The notes under the pieces were generated by a model. It made no database searches. It had not been told where the DNA came from and saw only the letters and a list, made by a program, of their open reading frames with translations. Position numbers and translations under genes: made by a program. Below are positions 1 through 9,627 of a stretch of DNA of 64,000 bases, one piece after another. The stretch is from Aspidapion aeneum (Eukaryota; Arthropoda; Insecta; Coleoptera; Brentidae), in NCBI GenBank assembly GCA_963576565.1, contig OY755044.1, forward strand, positions 39,143,235 through 39,207,234, in the 5' to 3' direction. Positions within the stretch are counted from its first letter, which is position 1. Every line of letters begins with the position of its first letter.

Positions 1-217
1 TGGGTCAAAGGGGGCCCGGGCCCCGAGACCGCCCCTTTGAGTGCACCTATGCTTCAAAGTGATGGAGCTAATAACTGAATGTCACCTTTTATAAAAATTT
101 GAAGTTTCTTTGATTTGTAAACATACAGCTTTTGACTTTTGTTATATTTTATCCATAGAAAATTAACTAAAAAATAAAACAGTTTGTCACAAAAAATCCG
201 TGCCAGCAGGCGGTATC
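1..217. other. AT-rich flank with possible hAT MITE end
   Basis: Mostly AT-rich sequence without a supported gene. The first ~55 bases are G/C-rich and end in GTGCACCTATG, which resembles the right terminus (GGGTGCGCCCATG) of the hAT MITE at 52443-52602. It may be the cut-off end of such an element entering from outside the window; the left part is not visible. Confidence 0.3.
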
Positions 218-275
218 TAGAGTCCCTGTATGTTGACATATTTGATTCCAAATATGTAAACATACAGGGACTCTA
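218..275. mobile_element. 58-bp palindromic micro-MITE (hAT-like, 8-bp TSD)
   Basis: The sequence is almost entirely two inverted arms beginning TAGAGTCCCTGTATGTT, about 27 bp each with one mismatch and almost no loop. It is flanked by a perfect 8-bp direct repeat GCGGTATC (210-217 and 276-283). An 8-bp duplication is typical of hAT transposases, so I infer mobilisation in trans by a hAT element. A degraded relative with the same terminus lies at 21963-22032. The arms have no coding capacity. Confidence 0.8.
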
Positions 276-352
276 GCGGTATCTAACAGCCAATTTGTCC
301 GTAAATAAAATTTATTCCACGTGGCAACTTAGAGTTTTAGTATGAACAGAAG

Positions 353-1636
353 CAGGGTTGGATGGGCTCAAACAAACCGGCCCTGGCAATTTTTTTTATT
401 CGGCCCTCGCTTCGGTACAAAAATTTTACGGCAAAGAAAACGAAGCCATATTGTGTTATTTTTGTTTTTGATATTATGTAGGTTTTGTTATTAAATAACA
501 TGCTAATGCTGTAATTTGCATTTTGAGAAAAAAAAACTTCATATACACATGTGTATGCATGTCCTAAACATCCTAACTTGTGAGATACAAGGTGTTTAAA
601 GACTTTCAGAAAATCTCCTTTTTTATTAATATCTGTGATACTGCTCTGGATATTTTTGTAAAGTTTTATATTCTGTATGCCTATATTAAACACTAAGTAC
701 CTATTAACATAATTAACATCTAATTTTTTCACAAATTGAAAACTCAAAAAAAAAGGACAAACTTTCAACATACAGCAGCACTGCCCCCGTTAGTTAAAAG
801 GCTGCAAGTAATTTTTTTTCGAATTTAGGTTTTTGTCTCGACGGATTTGTAATAAAATTAAAAAAAAAACTTAAAAAAAAAAGTAGCCGTAACCGTAGTA
901 CTTACTGCCTTATAAACAATTAAAACTTTGAAGTCGTTTTTTTCCGAACCACACTTTAGTCACTTGCACCTTTTTAATTACCGGGGGCAGAGCAGGTATG
1001 ATCATTTTTCATATAATAACGACTTTTTTAATAATGAACTTAATGCTGCAATTTTATCTATGATCTCCTTAATTTGAATTGGACCCAATACCGATATTTC
1101 AATCGGTTAATCGATTTCTTAGATTTTTTATGTATTTTGGCACCAAAAATGATCTTTCGCAACTAAGATATGAGATATTGGCAAGGCCGTACCGAAGGGG
1201 GAGATGAGGGGGATCAATCCCCACCAAAAAGTCAACAACGTGTGTTAAAAGAGATTTCACAACAGCAATACAAATAAGAAAAAAATTGGACAATATTTTT
1301 ATTACATTTTTTTAATCTCCCGATTTTTTCTTCTGGATATCGGTAATGTAAAAAGATATTGATAAGTTAGTGCCATTATCACATTATCTCATTGATACAT
1401 TATATTTATTTAAATATAAAAGTAACTGTAACAATTAAACGAGTAACGCAGGCCTGGAGTTACTACATACAGATTTTTTTAATTTAAATTTTTAATGTTT
1501 TAATTAATTCGTTTGTCAAATATACAAAAATAAGTATTAATAATTTGGAATCATCGCGCCTGCGGCCCAACCGGCCCTAAATTGTACCGGCCCACCGGGC
1601 ATTTGCCCGGTTGCCCGCCTGTCCCATCCAACCCCG
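353..1636. mobile_element. Non-autonomous hAT-like element, 1.28 kb
   Basis: The termini are inverted: CAGGGTTGGATGGG on the left and CCCATCCAACCCCG on the right. Both ends carry further G/C-rich inverted stretches with CCGGCCC near the tips. A perfect 8-bp target duplication AACAGAAG sits at 345-352 and 1637-1644. The interior is AT-rich and I see no transposase frame. The terminal CAGGG and the 8-bp duplication fit the hAT superfamily. Inside, 1180-1340 resembles a stretch near 21700-21870, so it may contain an older nested repeat. Confidence 0.8.
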
Positions 1637-1644
1637 AACAGAAG

Positions 1645-2316
1645 TAGAATGGGTTATACGAAGACCGCAACGATATACCTACTGTTAGGTGGCTGACCTT
1701 TACCCTATAAGATGTTTAAAAAATTCTTGCTCGACTGACATGATTTTGTGGTTATTGTTAATTAAGTTAACGAAAAATAACCATAACGGGTGTTGGGAAA
1801 ATTTTAATAAAATAAAATGTCCCTTATTTCAAGATCAAGCGAAACCACAGGTTACCAAATAACCTGTGGCAAAACACTTGACTTGCATACCTATTATACC
1901 TAACAATAAAAGAACGACAATCTAAAAAATCTGGGCATTTATCTCAAATTAATCCTTGCTCCTTATTTTTTAGTGTCACAAAACCAAACCATCTGATCTT
2001 GAACAAAACACTTTACCTACCACCGAAACGTTTAATCTAAAAGTTGAATAATAAAAACTAAAAAGGAGTTATAGAAAGATCGATAAGACGAAATAAAAGA
2101 CCGATCACACTGAGTTTGGTATTAGGTTTAGTCATCGAAGAAATAACTATATGTTCTCTGGCTTAGTAGATTCGAAGATACATCTTGGGTGGTGAATCCT
2201 TAAACGCTCCACGCTTGAGGCTTTTTTAATTTTATATTAGAGACTTATTGGAAAATCCAAAATAAAGCTAGCATTAATAAGCCAACAACATTATTTAAAT
2301 AGTCGTAGACCTTAAA
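1645..2316. other. No supported feature
   Basis: AT-rich DNA with short open frames only; no repeat, RNA or protein signature was recognised by eye. Confidence 0.5.
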
Positions 2317-2450
2317 ACCCGGTTCCCACCTACGACTTTCTCGTGCGTGTCCGCGCACGCCTGACATGACTGCCATAAGATTTCATATTGAGATCATGTG
2401 ACGCGTGAGCGGGCACCCCTAGAGAAAGTCGTAGGTGGTGGGAACCGGGT
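2317..2450. mobile_element. 134-bp MITE with 25-30-bp TIRs
   Basis: The inverted ends read ACCCGGTTCCCACC followed by TACGACTTTCTC on the left, with the reverse complement on the right. The right arm has three extra bases (GGTGGTGGGAACC). The short centre is GC-rich and non-coding. Flanks CTTAA and GTAAAA suggest but do not prove a short target duplication, so I cannot assign a superfamily. Confidence 0.65.
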
Positions 2451-2499
2451 GTAAAAGGGAGCTTTGCGTATGGCATATAATGAGCTCGTAATATTTAGT

Positions 2500-3594
2500 T
2501 GTTTCTGTAATTATTGTTTATAGTCAGTACATCTATCTATCTGTTTAGCCTTCTTCGATTCATCTTTGGACATAGCCCCCCCCAATATCTTCCACTCTTC
2601 TATGTTTGTCGCCGTGTTCATCCATCTAGTTCCCGCATGTTTCTTCAAATCTTCCGCCCATCTCATTTGGGGTCTTCCCCTACTTCTTGTATTTTCCCAA
2701 GGTCTCCAGTTAAAATACATTTGTTCCATTGATCGTAATTCTGTGTGTGTGAGTGTGTGTGTGTGATATTATTCCTTTTGTTTCATTTCTTATCCATTCA
2801 TTTCTTTTTCTATCTGTTAGCTTTACATGTAACATTTGTCTTTCCATTGATCTTTGGGCTTTTCTTACCTTATAGGTGAATACAGGTAGGATACATGTTA
2901 TACCCTTTCTTTTTGAGGTACTGAGGATATTTTTTAATATGTAGCTTAATTTACCGACTGTTGCCCAGACTAACCTTACTCGTCTCTAGATTTCAGCCGT
3001 ATAGTTTTCCATTTTTAGTTTAATAATTTGTTCCCCAGATGTTCCTCTACTTTTTTCTTGTTTTTTTCTGATCGTGGTATCTTCATCTGTTCATAATCAA
3101 GCCTGTATTTTTAGCTGTTGTATCCATTTCTTCCATCATTTTGATTAGGTCTTCTTTCTTATCTGTGATTAAGGAGATATCGTCAGCCAGTGGCGTATAT
3201 AGAAAAAAGTTTCGGGGTGGGCCTGAGACAGTTTTGGGGGGAGGGGGTACCGAGACCCCATGTGGAAAATATCTATAAAAATATCTAAAAAGCCCCCCCC
3301 CCCTTATATACGCCACTATCGTCAGCATATCATAGGTGGTTCAAGTATTGTGCGCTTACTTTGACTTGGTTCCTTCGTGGATTTTAATAAAATTGATGTA
3401 GTCGCTTCGCTATATTGGCTATCAAGTCTGTGTATCTGTGATCTATTCGGCTATTAATTTATGATGCTTTTACTGCCCAGTGTTGAATGCTATCGAAAGC
3501 TTTTTCAAAGTTTGTAAACGCAATATATACTGGAATGTTGTATTCGATGGCTCGATCCATTAGGATTTTCATGGTTAATAGGTGGTCAAGTGTG
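2500..3594 (-). pseudogene. RTE-like LINE, 3' part of reverse transcriptase ORF (broken)
   Basis: Read on the minus strand this is the C-terminal half of a non-LTR retrotransposon polyprotein. 3594-3459 encodes an RT stretch with LDHLLTMKILMDRA and a degenerate FEKAFDSIQH box (normally F/YxDxxKAFD). Near 3340 and 3180 lie the two halves of the YADD catalytic box (Y-A-D-D-I-S-L) split by a MITE. Downstream are the thumb region (KKEDLIKMMEEMDTTAKNTG) and a C-terminal tail with the GRPQMRWAEDLKKHAG motif usual in these LINEs (2729-2511). Several frameshifts and a (GT)n tract at 2741-2766 break the frame. The N-terminal side continues at 9039-9627, beyond the foldback insertion. Clade assignment to RTE rests on the tail motif and is moderate. 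Confidence 0.75.
3188..3318. mobile_element. 131-bp hAT MITE inside LINE YADD box
   Basis: Ends read CAGTGGCGTATATA and TATATACGCCACTA as an inverted pair. The 8-bp target duplication TCGTCAGC is perfect (3180-3187 and 3319-3326). The interior has G-run and C-run blocks and no coding capacity. The same family occurs at 60115-60282, sharing the CAGTGGCGTATATAGAAAA start. The insertion point lies within codons of the RT active-site motif of the host LINE. Confidence 0.88.
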
Positions 3595-4167
3595 ACGTGG
3601 TGGAAGTTAGCATCAGATTCAGATTCAGATTCATTTAAATTACAGTGGACCAGTTTGTTTTTGCTGTATATTCTTATTTTCATATTTTAACTACATAAGA
3701 ATTTTTTATGATGCTAAGGCAGTCGGATATTACTAAAAAATGGAAATTATCTATGCTGGTGTTACGGGGGAGAGTCAGAAACTTATAGTTTCAAAAGTAA
3801 AATGTTGTATAGGAAAATAATGCCCCAACCATTGGATTGATAAGATAGTTGTCATATAATTGAGACGTGCAGACATAACTGGAAATTATATGCACTGTTG
3901 AGTGAGTTAAATCATTAAACTAAGATACGAGGGTAAGTTAAAAAATGAAGATAAATCGTATTGTCTAAAATCAATGTTGAGTACGATTGGTGCTGAGGTG
4001 AATGTGACCTAGTAGTAGTATGGAATTTTTTTTAGTAACACATTTCTCTATATTAGGACATCCAGCTAAGATATATTTTCTAAAATCAGTGCTGTGCCCG
4101 ATTTCCGTTGGCACGGCTAAGACCGACTATCAATAAGGAATTAGGTCCACTAACAGCTTCACGTATT

Positions 4168-4300
4168 AGCTCACACTACTACTATAAGTAGTGTGAGCTA
4201 TGGTGATCCTAATTTTTTCGAGAAAAAAAAAGTTGCTCCGATTTCAAAATTTTTTATATATCTTTGCGTTTCAGATGATTTTGAAACTTTTTTGTTTTGC

Positions 4301-4335
<35 letters not shown>

Positions 4336-4898
4336 ATGTCTGTCTGTATGTCTGTCTGTAACGACCAACCCGCATAACTCAAAAACCGCTTGTCCGATTT
4401 TAATGAAATTTGGTACCTAAGTTGGGTCTTGGGCCGTGATGGTCCCATTTAAAAATGAACAAAATCCACCGAACGCAAGCCAAATAAAAGGGTGGGGGTA
4501 GATTCCAAAAATTAGAGTTTATGTGAAAATATGGCGTGTGTGATATCAAACGAAAGGTAATTAAGTCTGGAGTTAAACAAAATGAATTTTAAGTTATTAA
4601 AAAAAAAAGGGTGGGGGTAGATGTCAAAAATTAGAGTTTAAGTGAAAATATGGCGTGTGTGATATCAAACGAAAGGTAATTGAGTCTGGAGTTAAACAAA
4701 ATACATTTTAGTTTTTTTCAAAAGGGTGGGGGGTAGATTAAAACAATTTGAGTTTAAGTCAAAACATGGCTTGTGTGGTATCAAACGAAAGGTAATTGAG
4801 TCTGGAGTTGAATAAAATATATTTCAGTTTTTGATTATATTAGCTCACACTATAACTATAGTACCTAGTGTGAGCTTAGGTGCCCATAGATTGGCAGA
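4168..4898. mobile_element. 731-bp nested repeat element with AGCTCACAC hairpin ends, copy 1
   Basis: Starts with a palindrome (AGCTCACAC ... GTGTGAGCT, 4168-4199), followed by a poly-A-rich stretch, a TCTG microsatellite (about 4302-4360) and a conserved block starting TAACGACCAAC. Three ~110-bp tandem repeats follow, each containing GGTGGGGGTAGAT and GATATCAAACGAAAGGTAAT. A second AGCTCACAC/GTGTGAGCT hairpin lies near the right end. It is flanked by GTATT (4163-4167 and 4899-4903), which I read as a 5-bp target duplication in the 157-bp satellite. Copy 2 starts at 63716. The class is unknown; hairpin ends with a central microsatellite recall Helentron-associated elements, but these normally lack target duplications. 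Confidence 0.65.
4302..4360 (+). repeat. (TCTG)n microsatellite
   Basis: About fifteen TCTG units with occasional TATG variants inside the nested element. The corresponding tract recurs at about 63855-63907 in the second copy, so it is part of the element and not a random expansion. Confidence 0.9.
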
Positions 4899-6347
4899 GT
4901 ATTTTAGATCGTCGAGCTGAGATGCGAGGGTAAGTTGAAAAATTACGAAAAATTCTATTTTATTTGTATTTTCTAAAATCAGCGCTGTGCCCGATATCCG
5001 TTGGCATGGCTAAGACACACTATCGGTAAGGAATTCTGTCCACTAACAAATTCACGTATTTTAGATCGTCGAGCTGAGATACGAGGATAAGTTGAAAAAT
5101 TACGATAAATTTTATTTTATATGTATTTTCTAAAATCAGCGCTGTGCCCGATTTCCGTTGGCATAGCTAAGACCCACTACTAGTGCGGAATCATGTCCAC
5201 TAACAGTTTCACGTATTTTAGATCGTCGAGCTGAGATACGAGGGTAAGTTGAAAAATTACGATAAATTTTATTTTATTTGTATTTTCTAAAATCAGCGCT
5301 GTGCCCGATTTCCGTTGGCATGGCTAAGACCCACTATCAGTAAGGAATTATGTTCACTAACAGCTTCACTTATTTTACGAGGGTAAGTTAAAAAATTACG
5401 TTAAATTTTATATTATTTTTATTTTCTAAAATCAGCGGTGTGCCCGATTTCCGTTGGCATGGCTGACCCACTACTAGTGAGGAATTATATCCACTAACAG
5501 CTTTCCGAATTTTAGATCGTCGAGCTGAGATACGAGGGTAAGTTGAAAAATTACGATAAATTTTATTTTATTTCTATTTTCTAAAATCAGCGCTGTGCCC
5601 GATTTCCGTTGGCATGGCTAAGACCCACTATCAGTAAGGAATTATGTCCACTAACAGCTTCACGTATTTTAGATCGTCGAGCTGAGATACGAGGGTAAGT
5701 TGAAAAATTACGATAAATTTTATTTTATTTGTATTTTCTAAAATCAGCGCTTTGCCCGATTTCCGTTGGCACGGCTAAGACCCACTATCAGTAAGGAATT
5801 ATGTCCACTAACAGCTTCACGTATTTTAGATCGTCGAGCTGAGATACGAGGGTAAGTTGAAAAATTACGATAAATTTTATTTTATTTGTATTTTCTAAAA
5901 TCAATGCTGTGCCCGATTTTCGTTGGCATGGCTAAGACCCACTATTAGTAAGGAATTTTGTCCACTAACAGCTTCACGTATTTTAGATCGTCGAGCTGAG
6001 ATACGAGGGTAAGTTGAAAAAATACGATAAATTTTATTTTATTTGTATTTTCTAAAATCAGCGCTGTGCCCGATTTCCGTTGACATGGCTAAGACCCACT
6101 ATCAGTAGGGAATTATGTCCACTAACAGCTTCACGTATTTTAGATCGTCGAGCTGAGATACGAGGGTAAGTTGAAAAATTACCATAAATTTTATTTTATT
6201 TGTATTTTCTAAAATCAGCGCTGTGCCCGATTTCATTGGCATGGCTAAGACCCACTATCAGTAAGGAATTATGTTCACTAACAGCTTCACTTATTATACG
6301 AGGGTAAGTTAATAAATTACGATAAATTTTATATTATTTTTATTTTC
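4899..6347 (+). repeat. 157-bp tandem repeats, direct arm of foldback
   Basis: Unit anchors GATCGTCGAGCTGAGAT recur at 4907, 5064, 5221, 5514, 5672, 5829, 5986 and 6143, i.e. every 157-158 bp. Two units (near 5378 and 6300) have lost ~20 bp at the anchor. Each unit carries GAGGGTAAGTT and CTGTGCCCGATTTCCGTTGG. Two more diverged units lie before the nested element (about 3930-4165). Confidence 0.93.
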
Positions 6348-8560
6348 TATCTTCGTATCTCAGCTCGACGATCTAAAATACGTGAAGCTGTTAGTGGACA
6401 TAATTGCTTACTGATAGTGGGTCTTAGCCATGCCAACGGAAATCGGGTACAGCACTGATTTTAGAAAATACAAATAAAATAAAATTTATCGTAATTTTTC
6501 AACTTACCCTCATATCTCAGCTCGACGATCCAAAATAGTGAAGCTGTTAGTGGACATAATTCACTACTGATAGTGGGTCTTAGTCATGCCAACGGAAATC
6601 GGGCACGGCGCTGATTTAAGAAAATACAAATAAAATAAAATTTATCGTAATTTTTCAACTTACTCTCGTAACTCAGCTCGACGATCTAAAATACGTGAAG
6701 CTGTTAGTGGACATAATTCCTTACAGATAGTGGGTCTTAGCCATGCCAACGGTTATCGGGCACAGCGCTGATATTAGAAAATACAAATAAAATAAAATTT
6801 ATGGTAATTTTTCAACTTACCCTCGTATCTCAGCTCGACGATCTAAAATACGTGAAGCTGTTACTGGACGTAATTCCTTACTGATAGTGGGTCTTAGCCA
6901 TGCCAACGGAAATTGGGCACAGCACTGATTTTAGAAATTACAAATAATATAAAATTTATCGTAATTTTTCAACTTACCCTCGCATCTCAGCTCGACGATC
7001 TAAAATAAGTGAAGCTGTTAGTGGACATAATTCCTTATTGATAGTGGGTCTTAGCCGTGCCAACGGAAATCGGGTACAGCACTGATTTTAGAAAATACAA
7101 ATAAAATAAAATTTATCGTAATTTTTCAACTTACCCTCGTATCTCAGCTCGACGATCCAAAATAGTGAAGCTGTTAGTGGACATAATTCACTACTGATAG
7201 TGGGTCTTAGTCATGCCAACGGAAATCGGGCACAGTGCTGATTTTAGAAATACAAATAAAATAAAATTTATCGTAATTTTTCAACTTACTCTCGTAACTC
7301 AGCTCGACGATCTAAAATACGCGAAGCTATTAGTGTACATAATTCCTTACTGATAGTGGGTCTTAGCCATGCCAACGGAAATCGGGCGCAGCGCTGATTT
7401 TAGAAAATACAAATAAAATAAAATTTATCGTAATTTTTCAACTTACTCTCGTAACTCAGCTCGACGATCTAAAATACGTGAAGCTATTAGTGTACATAAT
7501 TCCTTACTGATAGTGGGTCTTAGTCATGCCAACGGAAATCGGGCACAGTGCTGATTTTAGAAAATACAAATAAAATAAAATTTATCGTAATTTTTCAACT
7601 TACTCTCGTAACTCAGCTCGACGATCTAAAATACGTGAAGCTATTAGTGTACATAATTCCTTACTGATAGTGGGTCTTAGCCATGCGAACGGAAATCGGG
7701 CACAGCGCTGATTTTAGAAAATACAAATAAAATAAAATTTATGGTAATTTTTCAACTTACCCTCGTATCTCAGCTCGACGATCTAAAGTACTTGAAGCTG
7801 TTAGTGGACCTAATTCCCTACTGACAGTGGGTCTTAGCCATGCCAACGGAAATCGGGCACAGCGCTGATTTTAGAAAATAGAAATAAAATAAAATTTGTG
7901 GTAATTTTTCAACTTACCCTTGTATCTCAGCTCGACGATCTAAAATACGTGAAGCTGTTAGTGAACATAATTCCTTACTGATAGTGGGTCTTAGCTATGC
8001 CAACGGAAATCGGGCACAGCGCTGATTTTAGAAAATACAAATAAAATAAAATTTATGGTAATTTTTCAACTTACCCTTGTATCTCCGCTCGACGATCTAA
8101 AATACGTGAAGCTGTTAGTGAACATGATTCCTCACTAGTAGTGGGTCTTAGCTATGCCAACGGAAATCGGGCACAGCGCTGATTTTAGAAAATACAAATA
8201 AAATAAAATTTATGGTAATTTTTCAACTTACCCTCGTATCTCAGCTCGACGATCTAAAGTACTTGAAGCTGTTAGTGGACCTAATTCCCTACTGATAGTG
8301 GGTCTTAGTCATGCCAACATAAATCGGGCACAGCGCTGATTTTAGAAAATACAAATAATATAAAATTTATCGTAATTTTTCAACTTACCCTCGTATCTCA
8401 GCTCGACGATCTAAAATACGTGAAGCTGTTAGTGGACATAATTCCTTACCGATAGTGGGTCTTAGCCATGACAACATAAATCGGGCACAGCGCTGATTTT
8501 AGAAAATACAAATAAAATAAAATGTATCGTATTTTTTCACCTTACCCCCGTATCTCAGCT
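6348..8560 (-). repeat. 157-bp tandem repeats, inverted arm of foldback
   Basis: The same 157-bp unit in reverse orientation, with anchors CTCAGCTCGACGATC spaced ~156-158 bp from about 6360 to 8400. There are about fourteen units against about ten in the direct arm, so the arms differ in copy number. The switch at ~6348 is abrupt and without spacer. Confidence 0.93.
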
Positions 8561-9038
8561 GGATGTCCTAATATAGAGAAATGTGTTACTAAAGAAAATT
8601 CCATACTACTACTAGGTCACATTCACCTCAGCACCAATCGTACTCAACATTGATTTTAGACAATACGATTTATCTTCATTTTTTAACTTACCCTCGTATC
8701 TTAGTTTAATGATTTAACTCACTCAACAGTGCATATAATTTCCAGTTATGTCTGCACGTCTCAATTATATCACAACTATCTTATCAATCCAATGGTTGGG
8801 GAATTATTTTCCTATACAACATTTTACTGGTGAAACTATAAGTTTCTGACTCTCCCCCGTAACACCAGGATAGATAATTTCCATTTTTTAGTAATATCCG
8901 ACTGCCTTAGCATCATAAAAAATTCTTATGTAGTTAAAATATGAAAATAAGAATATACAGCAAAAACGAACTGGTCCACTGTAATTTAAATGAATCTGAA
9001 TCTGAATCTGATGCTAACTTCCACCACGTTCAAGTGTG

Positions 9039-9627
9039 GTGAAACCTTTTCTGAAGCCTCCTTGGTCTTTTGATTGATATCCATCAAATGTTGTTGTTAG
9101 TCTATCTGTTCATATTTTCGTGAAAAGCTTATAAATTACATTGAGAAATGTTATAGGTCGATTGTTTTTTGAGGTCTGCTCTATCACCTTTTTTTTGTAG
9201 TATAATGGTTATGGATTTTGCCAGTTGTTTGGGATTATTTTTCCTTTTAGTATTTTATTCAGAAGAATATCTAGGGCATTAATTACAGCTTTACCACCGT
9301 ACTTGAGCATCTCTGCCGTTAGTTCATCTTTTCCAGGTAATTGTTATTTTTTAATTTTTTTTAATGCTCTCTTTGTTCGCTTTACTTATTTCAGGTTGTA
9401 GTTCTGAGTTTATGTTATTTATTTTTGTTTGGAGTTTCTTTATTGTTTACAATATCATATTTAATGTTAATTTCTATGCCGTCCATATCTATTATTTTAA
9501 TTATTTCATATCTACCTAGAGTCCTTAGACATTTTATATTTCTGCTATTTTCTATGACTCTCTCAACTTTTATTTCTTGGCTCTATCTTTAATTTTTTTA
9601 ATAATTTTTATTACAGTTTTATTTATT
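9039..9627 (-). pseudogene. RTE-like LINE, 5' part of RT region (broken)
   Basis: Minus-strand continuation of the LINE at 2500-3594. The part nearest the foldback reads GGFRKGFTTL, matching the Q/G-GFR box that precedes the RT palm. Further upstream (toward 9340) it reads like the conserved fingers region, ELTAEMLKYGGKAVINALD, followed by a linker toward the missing endonuclease. Frameshifts and stops are frequent. Removing the foldback and one TSD copy joins this block directly to 3585. The stretch 9466-9627 is repeated in diverged form at 10990-11150. Confidence 0.7.

Larger units (their letters stand above)
3595..9029. mobile_element. 5.4-kb foldback element, MULE-like, 9-bp TSD
   Basis: The whole element is an inverted repeat. 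The left end ACGTGGTGGAAGTTAGCATC is matched by its reverse complement ending at 9029. The outer ~500 bp of each arm are about 97-98% identical by eye. Inside, both arms consist of ~157-bp tandem repeats that switch orientation at about 6348. The perfect 9-bp target duplication TCAAGTGTG (3586-3594 and 9030-9038) interrupts a LINE RT frame that reads through when one copy is removed. Nine-bp duplications and long TIRs built of tandem repeats are known from Mutator-like (MULE) transposons and Drosophila Foldback elements. No transposase is present, so it is non-autonomous. A later 731-bp element sits at 4168-4898. Confidence 0.88.

Noticed and set aside
337..771. 144-codon plus-strand-looking frame near the start (minus strand)
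   Set aside because: Lies inside the non-coding interior of the hAT-like element and across its left terminus; no transposase motif.
4254..4448. Frame with Thr-Asp-Ile-Gln-Thr-Asp repeats
   Set aside because: Translation of the TCTG microsatellite in the nested element.
4899..8560. CRISPR-like array of regularly spaced repeats
   Set aside because: Units are contiguous 157-bp tandem copies without unique spacers, in a eukaryotic context, and switch orientation in the middle.
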